Assembly (NCBI GenBank): GCA_040255675.1
Contig: JBDZVM010000036.1
Coordinates: 1 to 39,063 of the forward strand
Origin: JBDZVM01 sp040255675
Lineage (GTDB): Bacteria; Actinomycetota; Actinomycetes; Acidothermales; Acidothermaceae
Reading direction: 5' to 3'
DNA: 39,063 bases
Below, one piece after another: positions 33,078 to 39,063 of the stretch. Each line of letters starts with the position of its first letter. Positions within the stretch are counted from its first letter, which is position 1. The notes beneath the pieces are model-generated. The model was not told where the DNA came from. It searched no databases and saw nothing but the letters and a program-made list of their open reading frames with translations. Position numbers and translations under genes: made by a program.

Positions 33078-33094
33078 TCACGCCGGCTACGTGG

Positions 33095-34993
33095 TCAGCG
33101 GCTCCGGGCGGTCGCGGGCGGTGCTGATTTCCTTGCTTCCTCGAGCGCGGTGATCAGGGATTGCGCGTCGTGCGGGCCGCGGTGTCGGCGTCCTTGAATG
33201 AAGAACGTCGGGGTGCCTTGCGCGCCACTTTCCTCGGCGCTGGCGACGTCCGCGCGCACTCGCGCCGCGACGTCGTCGTCGGCCAAGTCGCGCACGAAGC
33301 GTTCGACGTCGAGACCGATCACGTCGGCGTAACCGATCAGATCCTCGAGTTCGAGCTCGTCTTGCCGGTCGAACATCAGGTCGTGCATCTCCCAAAAGCG
33401 GCCCTGTTTGCGCGCGGCTTCGGCGGCAATCGCGGCCAGTTCGGCATTGGGGTGCACCTCGACGAGCGGCAGGTGCCGGAAGGCGTAACGCAGCTGGTCG
33501 CCGAATCGCTCACGCACCTCATGCGCGACGCCGGTGACTCGCGCGCAAAAGCCGCACTCGTAATCGCCGAACTCCACCAAGGTGAGCGGCGCGTCGACCG
33601 GGCCGCGGATGCGGTCGTAATCAGGGTCGACCGGCGGTTCGAGGCTGAGCAGCGCGAATTTGCCGTCGTCCTCGGAAAAAACGCGGTGGGCAAGAAACGT
33701 CAACCAACCGGTAATCGTCGACAGCAGAGCCGCCAGTAACACGCCGACGGTCGCTTCTTCGGTAAGGGACGGCGTGCTGAACGCGAGATGGGCGACGAGC
33801 AACGACACCGTGAATCCCAGGCCCGACAATGCTCCGCCGCCGAGTATATGGCCGAGTTTCACGCCTCTGGGGAGGGTGCCGAGACCGAGCCGGACGGTCG
33901 CCTCCGCCCCGGCACCGATGCCGATGAACTTGCCGACGACGAGACCGAGGACGACGCCCCACGTGACCGGCGAGCGCAGTGCTTGGCCGAGTGTTCCGCC
34001 TCGCAAGTCGACGCCGGCGTTGGCGAGCGCGAAAACCGGCACGATCACAAAACTTACCCAGGGATGCAGGATTACCTGCAGGCGTTCGTTGACCGACATG
34101 GCACGCCGAAGTCCCTGTGCGGCGGTGCGGCCTATGCCGGGTAGCGGTGACTGGCGGAAGGCGCGCACCAGCCGGGTAACGCGTTCGACGTCGTGGCGGC
34201 TGGGTGGCCGCGCCGCGACCAACAGGCCAGCGACCATTCCGGCGATCGACGCGTGCACACCGGATTTCAACGTCGCCACCCACGCGATGAGGACGACGAT
34301 GACGTACGCCGAGCCGCGCCAGATGCCGGCCTTGTTGAGGAGCGGAATGGTCGCGAGCGCCGCTGCCGCCACGATGAGCGAGACGGCGTTGATCGTCTCG
34401 GAGTAGACGATGCCGATGACCGAGACCGCGACGATGTCGTCGACCACGGTGACGGCGAGCAGGAACACACGTAGCTGCGTGGAGAACGCCGGGCCGACGA
34501 GTGCGAGCGCGCCCAGCAAGAACGCGGTGTCGGTGCCGATCACGATGCCCCAACCGCGCGCCGCTTCACCAGACGGGTTGACCGCTAAATAAAGCGCGAT
34601 CGGCACGAGCATTCCGACGATGCCCGCCATGAGGGGCACCATCACCCGCCGGCGATCACTGAGTTCGCCCATGGCGATTTCGCGGCGCACCTCCAGCCCG
34701 ATGACGAAGAAGAACAACGCCATCAGGCCGTCGTTGACCCAATGCTGCAGATCCATGGAGATCGGCGCATTGCCGATACGCACCGACGCGTTCGTGCCCA
34801 GCAGACGGAAATACGCGTCAGACCAGCCCGAGTTGGCCCACACCAGAGCTATCAGGGCGGCGGCCAGAAGCATGCCCGCGCCGGCCGACTCGGTGCGAAG
34901 AAACCGGCCCAGCGGCCCGGACAGCTGCTCGAGCACGTCACGGTATCGGGCACGGCTCTGCTCGGTATCGGGCTCGGTATCGGTGGCGACCAT
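33095..34993 (-). CDS. nhaA: NhaA Na+/H+ antiporter fused to a DsbA-like thioredoxin domain
   Basis: 632 residues. Residues 1-430 form the NhaA transporter: GLEVRREIAMGEL, GTDTAFLLGALALVGPAF, and VVDDIVAVSVIG with the ion-binding Asp185-Asp186. Residues 455-632 form a DsbA-like domain with the redox pair Cys480-Gly-Phe-Cys483 (YECGFCARV) and GTPTFFIQG with the cis-Pro. The fusion is known in actinobacteria and others, and the membrane part exchanges sodium for protons. The thioredoxin part could face the cytoplasm or exterior; I cannot tell. The ATG has no clear ribosome site, so the transcript may be leaderless. Confidence 0.93.
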   Translation of the reverse strand: MVATDTEPDTEQSRARYRDVLEQLSGPLGRFLRTESAGAGMLLAAALIALVWANSGWSDAYFRLLGTNASVRIGNAPISMDLQHWVNDGLMALFFFVIGLEVRREIAMGELSDRRRVMVPLMAGIVGMLVPIALYLAVNPSGEAARGWGIVIGTDTAFLLGALALVGPAFSTQLRVFLLAVTVVDDIVAVSVIGIVYSETINAVSLIVAAAALATIPLLNKAGIWRGSAYVIVVLIAWVATLKSGVHASIAGMVAGLLVAARPPSRHDVERVTRLVRAFRQSPLPGIGRTAAQGLRRAMSVNERLQVILHPWVSFVIVPVFALANAGVDLRGGTLGQALRSPVTWGVVLGLVVGKFIGIGAGAEATVRLGLGTLPRGVKLGHILGGGALSGLGFTVSLLVAHLAFSTPSLTEEATVGVLLAALLSTITGWLTFLAHRVFSEDDGKFALLSLEPPVDPDYDRIRGPVDAPLTLVEFGDYECGFCARVTGVAHEVRERFGDQLRYAFRHLPLVEVHPNAELAAIAAEAARKQGRFWEMHDLMFDRQDELELEDLIGYADVIGLDVERFVRDLADDDVAARVRADVASAEESGAQGTPTFFIQGRRHRGPHDAQSLITALEEARKSAPPATARSR

Positions 34994-35061
34994 AAGAAAT
35001 GCTATCGGTGATGGCGGACGCGATCGGTTGAGCGCCGTCCGGGTTGCCCGTTCGTCGGTGC

Positions 35062-35964
35062 CTAGTAGCTGCGCGGCCGCGCGGGCTCGGAGAACGGGAA
35101 GCGTTGCCGGAAGTCGTCGGCGGCGGCTTCCGTCGTCACCCAGCGCACGCCCTCGTGCGCGTTGATGTGCTCGATCAACCGCTCCAAGGCCAGCAGCACT
35201 TGGGGCCGGCCACCGACGTCGGGGTGGATCGTGAACGGGAACACGGCATAGTCGAGTTCTCGATACACCCAGTCGAATTGGTCACGCCACATTTGCTCGA
35301 TGTCGCGCGGGCTGACGAAACCGTGGCTGTTCGGCGAGGCCTTGATGAACATCATCGGTGGGAGGTCGTCGATGTACCAGTTCGCGCCAATCTCGACGAG
35401 GTCGATCTGCTCGCCGTGGCGAAGCGGTTTCATCCATTCGCTCGCCGGTGTGGTGTAGTCGATCGTCGTCCACGTGTCGCCGGCGCGCGCGTAAAACGGC
35501 ACGAAGTCGTCGTAGGCCTGGCTGTGGTCGTAGGTGAACCCGTGTTCGCGCAGCAGCTTCACCGTTACCGTCGACATTTCCCACCACGGCGCGACGTAGC
35601 CGCGTGGTCGCCGTCCGCACAGCTTCTCGATGAGTTCGATCGAACGCAGCAGTACGTCTTCTTCTTGCTCAGGCGTCATCGACACCGGATTTTCGTGCGC
35701 GTAGCCGTGCGCGCCGATTTCGTGCCCGGCGTCGGCGACCATGCGCATCTGCTCGGGGAACGTCTCGATCGAATGCCCGGGGATAAACCAGCTCGTTTTG
35801 ATGCCGTATTTGTCGAATAGTTTCAGCAAGCGCGGCGTGCCTACCTCGCCTGCCCAAACACCACGTTGAATGTCGGACGGCGAATCGCCACCGCCGTACG
35901 AGCCGATCCAGCCGGCGACCGCGTCGACGTCCACCCCGAAAGTCGCGAAAATCTCCTTTGCCAT
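35062..35964 (-). CDS. Polysaccharide deacetylase, HP0310-like (peptidoglycan deacetylase subfamily)
   Basis: 300 residues from the ATG at 35964, chosen because GGAGG ends five to six bases before it; a GTG one codon earlier is less well placed. The metal site is Asp14 in FGVDVDAVAGW plus His86 and His90 in AHGYAHEN, the same residue numbers as in Helicobacter pylori HP0310. Long stretches such as SIETFPEQM, SFI-type PGHSIE and FVSPRDIEQMW match that protein closely. It removes acetyl groups from a glycan or acts on a related small amide; HP0310 modifies peptidoglycan but its activity was debated. There is no signal peptide. Confidence 0.9.
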   Translation of the reverse strand: MAKEIFATFGVDVDAVAGWIGSYGGGDSPSDIQRGVWAGEVGTPRLLKLFDKYGIKTSWFIPGHSIETFPEQMRMVADAGHEIGAHGYAHENPVSMTPEQEEDVLLRSIELIEKLCGRRPRGYVAPWWEMSTVTVKLLREHGFTYDHSQAYDDFVPFYARAGDTWTTIDYTTPASEWMKPLRHGEQIDLVEIGANWYIDDLPPMMFIKASPNSHGFVSPRDIEQMWRDQFDWVYRELDYAVFPFTIHPDVGGRPQVLLALERLIEHINAHEGVRWVTTEAAADDFRQRFPFSEPARPRSY

Positions 35965-35994
35965 CACACCCTCCGCCGTCGTGCCGACGTCCGG

Positions 35995-37488
35995 TCAGCT
36001 CTCGCCCATACCGGGGACGGGCTCGGCCGCGCCACCGTGGCGTACCTGCTCCTCGATCCGCTTGCCGACGTCCGGGTCGATGCTCGTCCAGTAACCGAAG
36101 GCCCGTTCGAGCACCTCACCCCTTACGCCGCCGAGCAAACTGCCGCTCACCTGCTCGACGAGCCGGTCGCGTTGCGCGTCGTCGAAAACGTCGCGCACGA
36201 GCGTGCCGGGCTGGCCGAAATCGTCGTCGTCCGCGTGCAGTTTGTAGGCGGCGCGCACCATCTCGCCGTCGACCGCCCACGACTCCTCGAGAGCGGCGTC
36301 GCCGTCCGACCAGCCGCGCCCTTGCGAATTCGGCGCGTACACCGGCTGATTTCCCGAATGCTCATACGCCATCTGGCCGTCGAACATGTACGTGTTGACC
36401 GTCACGTCGCGAGGACGGTTCACGGGCAACTGGTGGAAGTTGGTTCCGATGCGGTTGCGCTGCGCGTCGTTGTACGCGAACGACCGCGCCAGCAGCATCT
36501 TGTCGGGTGATAGCCCGATGCCAGGGACGACGTTTCCCGGTGAAAACGCGGCCTGTTCGATCTGGGCGAAGAAGTTCTCGGGGTTGCGGTTCAGCGTCAT
36601 CGTGCCGACCTTTATCAGAGGGTAGTCGGCGTGCGGCCAAATCTTCGTCAGGTCGAACGGATTGAACCGGTAGGTGCTCGCGTTTTCGTACGGCATCACT
36701 TGCACGTAGAGCGTCCATTTCGGATGCTCGCCGCGCTCGATCGCTTCGAACAGGTCGCGGCGATGAAAGTCGGCGTCGATACCCGCCATGCGTGCCGCCT
36801 CTTCGTTCGTGAACGAATGCCAGCCCAGGTCGCTCTTGAAATGGTATTTGACCCAAAACCGCTCGCCACCGGCATTTACCCACATGAACGTGTGCGAGCC
36901 GTAGCCGTTCATCTCTCGCCAGCTGCGCGGCAGACCCCGATCGCCCATCAGATACGTGACTTGGTGCGCCGACTCAGGGCTTCGCGTCCAAAAATCCCAT
37001 TGCATATTGTTGTCGCGCAAACCCGAGTCGGGCAGCCGCTTTTGACTGCGGATGAAATGCGGAAACTTCATCGGATCACGCACGAAAAACACCGGCGTGT
37101 TATTTCCGACGAGATCGTAGTTTCCTTCGGAGGTGTAGAACTTCAACGAAAAACCGCGCACATCGCGCCAGGTGTCGGGACTGCCCAACTCACCGGCGAC
37201 CGTCGAGAACCGGATCAACAAATCGGTGCGCGCGCCAGGTTGGAACAAGGCCGCTCTTGTGAGGCCCGAGACGTCGTCGGTCGTTTCGAAAACTCCGAAC
37301 GCGCCGGCGCCCTTCGCGTGCGGTCGCCGTTCTGGGACGTTCTCCCGGTTAAAGTGCGCCATCTGCTCGAAGAAGTGGACGTCGTGCAACAACATCGGCC
37401 CGTTACGGCCGACGGTCAGCGAATTGACGTCGCTGGCCGCCCGCGCGCCCGTGCTCGTCGTCGATCCGCCGTTCGTTTCGGTAGCCAT
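35995..37488 (-). CDS. katA: Catalase (monofunctional haem catalase, small-subunit clade)
   Basis: 497 residues from the ATG at 37488 (GGGAGGT upstream). Catalytic His57 is in ERRPHAKGAGAFG, Asn130 in YDLVGNNTPVFFVRDP, and the haem-ligand Tyr339 in RSFAYNDAQRNRIG. Segment DVRGFSLKFYTSEG is also usual. Length fits the clade 3 enzymes. It breaks down hydrogen peroxide in the cytoplasm. Genes on this strand, from the CBS protein to the deacetylase, may form a stress cluster, but spacing (100 bases to the hibernation factor) suggests a separate promoter for the catalase. Confidence 0.96.
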   Translation of the reverse strand: MATETNGGSTTSTGARAASDVNSLTVGRNGPMLLHDVHFFEQMAHFNRENVPERRPHAKGAGAFGVFETTDDVSGLTRAALFQPGARTDLLIRFSTVAGELGSPDTWRDVRGFSLKFYTSEGNYDLVGNNTPVFFVRDPMKFPHFIRSQKRLPDSGLRDNNMQWDFWTRSPESAHQVTYLMGDRGLPRSWREMNGYGSHTFMWVNAGGERFWVKYHFKSDLGWHSFTNEEAARMAGIDADFHRRDLFEAIERGEHPKWTLYVQVMPYENASTYRFNPFDLTKIWPHADYPLIKVGTMTLNRNPENFFAQIEQAAFSPGNVVPGIGLSPDKMLLARSFAYNDAQRNRIGTNFHQLPVNRPRDVTVNTYMFDGQMAYEHSGNQPVYAPNSQGRGWSDGDAALEESWAVDGEMVRAAYKLHADDDDFGQPGTLVRDVFDDAQRDRLVEQVSGSLLGGVRGEVLERAFGYWTSIDPDVGKRIEEQVRHGGAAEPVPGMGES

Positions 37489-37589
37489 GTGCCGTACCTC
37501 CCGCGCCTCGTCGGCTCTGGCCCTACCACTTTTGGCGGGTACCCAAGCCGCCGCGCGGCTTCGTTTTGCGAGCTTGTGTCGTGCTTGGC

Positions 37590-38369
37590 TCACGCCGCCG
37601 TGATCAGCCCGTAGTGGCCGTCGTAGCGGCGATACAGCACGGCGGCGTGGCCGGTTTCGGCGTCCATGAAAAACACGAACGGCTCGCCACCCGCGTCGAG
37701 GCGATGGCGCGCTGCCGCTTCGTCGAGACGTGGTGGCGCGGGGGCGGGGGTGACGCCGTCCGGCAACTGAGACTCGGCCGGAAGGCCCGCCACCGCGTAC
37801 CCGTCGTCGTCGCGTTGGACGACGGCAGCGCGGCCGCTTTCGGCGTCGGTGAACAGGTAAAAATCGTGGTCGAGGGCCTCCATGTCGTAAACCGCCTCGT
37901 CGACCGAGGTCGGCGCGACCGCGAAAGTCTTGCGCCGCACGACTTCTCGCTCGTCGACCGGCCGCGGAAAGTAGTCGGGGCGTTCGGTCGGTAGGTCGCC
38001 GCGACGCCACTGCCCTGGCACCGGCCGGCTGAGCCAGCGTGATCGGTCGTTCCACCGGTTGACGATCTCGACGAGCGAAAGCTCCAGCCGGTTCGCAGCG
38101 CGGTCGAGCGCGTCGTCCAGGCTCGTGCCGTCACCCCGCGCCCGAACCGGAGCACCGCCCACCGTGAGCGACAGCTCGACCCGGCTCGGTGGCGTGCGCG
38201 CGGGATTGGCGAACTCGCGGACGACGACCCGCGCGTCGCGAACGGGCCGGCCGGTGAGGCGGCTGGCGTGCGCTATCCGCTCGCGGGCGGTGTCGCGGAT
38301 AGCGTCAGGCACCGCGCCGAACGTAACCACCTCGACGTCGTCCGCTGAGACTTGCAACGACTCGCTCAT
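37590..38369 (-). CDS. Ribosome hibernation factor with two S30AE C-terminal domains (RafH/Rv0079-like)
   Basis: 259 residues. The N-terminal part (about 1-110) is the S30AE ribosome-binding fold (VPDAIRDTARERIAHASRLT, LDDALDRAANRLELSL). It is followed by two copies of the dimerisation domain: DEAVYDMEALDHDFYLFTDA with ESGRAAVVQRDDDGYAVAG (about 155-190), and DAGGEPFVFFMDAETGHAAV then RYDGHYGL (about 220-257). Duplicated domains are a feature of mycobacterial RafH (MSMEG_3935), a DosR-controlled factor that protects ribosomes in hypoxia. A DosR-like box lies 58 bases upstream of the ATG. Low-oxygen control here is inference. Confidence 0.85.
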   Translation of the reverse strand: MSESLQVSADDVEVVTFGAVPDAIRDTARERIAHASRLTGRPVRDARVVVREFANPARTPPSRVELSLTVGGAPVRARGDGTSLDDALDRAANRLELSLVEIVNRWNDRSRWLSRPVPGQWRRGDLPTERPDYFPRPVDEREVVRRKTFAVAPTSVDEAVYDMEALDHDFYLFTDAESGRAAVVQRDDDGYAVAGLPAESQLPDGVTPAPAPPRLDEAAARHRLDAGGEPFVFFMDAETGHAAVLYRRYDGHYGLITAA

Positions 38370-38426
38370 GTCGGTGACCGTTCCCCTGGCGGCCGTCGCT
38401 ACCCCGGACGAATGCCACTGCCGTCA

Positions 38427-38440
38427 GGCCCTTTAGGCCC
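38427..38440. promoter_or_regulatory. Possible DosR-type box GGCCCTTTAGGCCC
   Basis: It matches 11 of 14 positions of the DosR consensus GGGACTWWWGTCCC in either direction. It lies in the gap between the CBS gene and the RafH-like gene, at a distance suited to control the latter. No DosR gene is in the window. Confidence 0.35.
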
Positions 38441-38507
38441 AGGTTTCGATCGTGGCCGGTTTCACGCCCAGGTTCGATGGCGGCCGGTCTCACGCCCAGG
38501 TTTCGAT
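38433..38507. repeat. Triplicated 3-prime end of the CBS gene (28/29-base tandem repeat)
   Basis: The reverse-strand segment ATCGAAACCTGGGCGTGA, which contains the CBS gene's stop codon, occurs at 38490-38507. It is repeated with one base missing at 38462-38478, and with TAA instead of TGA at 38433-38450. Periods are 29 and 28 bases, with a conserved ACCGGCC in the spacers. Confidence 0.8.
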
Positions 38508-38858
38508 CGCGAGCAGGTCGCGCATCGACACGATGCCGACGAGCTGGCCGGCGTCGACCACCGGCATATGGCGGATGCCGTGGTCGAGCATCACATGCGC
38601 GACGTGCACGGTGTCGTCGTCCATGTCTGCCGTGCGCAATTCGAAGGAGGCGACGTCGCGCACGGACGTCGAATCAAGGTCGGCACCGGCCGCCGCCGCG
38701 CGCACGACGTCGCGCTCGGAGATGATGCCGATCGGCCCGGCACCGGTGACCGCCACAGCGCCGATGTCGGCGCTTGCCATGAGTTTGCAGACTTCGCGCA
38801 GCGTGGCCCCGCCGTCGACGTCGACCACGTTGGTCGTGTGGGCGTCTCGGATGCGCAT
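38490..38858 (-). CDS. CBS-domain pair protein (Hrp1-like)
   Basis: 122 residues from an ATG preceded by AGGAGGG. Two CBS motifs: MRIRDAHTTNVVDVDGGATL with IGAVAVTGAGPIGIISERD, and SVRDVASFELRTADMDDDTV with RHMPVVDAGQLVGIVSMRD. It is almost nothing but the CBS pair, like the hypoxic-response protein Hrp1 of mycobacteria. It binds adenine nucleotides by family. It ends 120 bases upstream of the RafH-like gene and may be its operon partner. The end of the gene is part of a triplicated repeat. Confidence 0.9.
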   Translation of the reverse strand: MRIRDAHTTNVVDVDGGATLREVCKLMASADIGAVAVTGAGPIGIISERDVVRAAAAGADLDSTSVRDVASFELRTADMDDDTVHVAHVMLDHGIRHMPVVDAGQLVGIVSMRDLLAIETWA

Positions 38859-38989
38859 AGTCCCTCCTGGTGTGGTGCCTGCCCGCGCCGGCGCGGTCGC
38901 AACCGTGATCAGTACTTTCGTTGCTTGCTGCGCGCTAAGGGACCACGCGGGCCGGAGAGGCGACCCTGTACGCTTGGCTAAGCCATCCA

Positions 38990-39062
38990 GCGCTCGTAGC
39001 TCAACGGATAGAGCATCTGACTACGGATCAGAAGGTTGGGGGTTCGAGTCCCTCCGAGCGCG
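38990..39062 (+). tRNA. tRNA-Arg (anticodon ACG)
   Basis: The acceptor stem pairs GCGCTCG (38990-38996) with CGAGCGC (39055-39061), followed by discriminator G at 39062. The anticodon arm is TCTGA-CTACGGA-TCAGA, giving ACG, whose first base is normally edited to inosine. The D arm AGCTCAACGGATAGAGCA and the T arm GGGGG-TTCGAGT-CCCTC are normal. The window ends one base later. Confidence 0.97.
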
Positions 39063-39063
39063 C

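Noticed and set aside
1..39063. CRISPR arrays, insertion sequences, prophage genes or replication origin
   Set aside because: No array of spaced repeats, transposase, integrase or DnaA-box cluster was seen in reading both strands.

Overview
The window comes from a high-GC Gram-positive bacterium (Actinomycetota). One hand-counted 60-base line at 14401-14460 has 42 G+C. GTG starts are common, Shine-Dalgarno sites are strong, and many families are typical of actinobacteria: BkdABC-type 2-oxoacid dehydrogenase, Pat-like aminotransferase, LAL-type LuxR regulator, FmdA/FmdB, and a RafH-like ribosome hibernation factor with stress CBS and Usp proteins. I cannot name the genus. One run of exactly 100 N (1468-1567) is an assembly gap inside the first gene.

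Layout. 1-1641: NHL-repeat protein broken by the gap. 1766-1888: very small Cys-rich reading frame. 1990-3772: a lower-GC island of three reverse-strand genes joined by 4-base stop/start overlaps (TIGR04255-like protein plus two unknowns). 4020-8722: small HTH protein, then a reverse operon of E1alpha, E1beta, E2 and a nitrilase-family amidase. 9127-10044: membrane-anchored Lys/Ser-rich protein. 10316-12742: GNAT, LysE and Pat operon. 12854-16755: tRNA-Ser, HPr, a small ORF and a giant LuxR regulator. 16768-18920: CopB-type copper ATPase behind a CsoR-type operator. 19001-19943: glyoxalase-fold and AhpD-like proteins.

20025-24183 is a BlaI/M56 protease pair divergent from a membrane molybdopterin oxidoreductase and a DUF2231-Rieske protein. 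Three copies of TCTAC-N5-GTAGA lie between them. 24190-27220: reverse operon fmdB, fmdA, rtcB. 27364-30190: small unknown, CBS protein, universal stress protein and MgtE. 30263-34993: pyruvyl transferase, FAD oxidoreductase and an NhaA-DsbA fusion. 35062-38858: HP0310-like polysaccharide deacetylase, catalase, RafH-like factor with a doubled C-terminal domain, and an Hrp1-like CBS protein. 38990-39062: tRNA-Arg.

A recurrent theme is stress and redox physiology: catalase, AhpD, copper export, ribosome hibernation, Usp/CBS proteins and a Moco/Rieske electron-transfer module. The best candidates for undescribed biology are the overlapping TIGR04255 three-gene module, the BlaI-controlled Moco/Rieske module with its three operators, and the 40-residue Cys-rich protein. 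No CRISPR array, insertion sequence, prophage or replication origin was seen.
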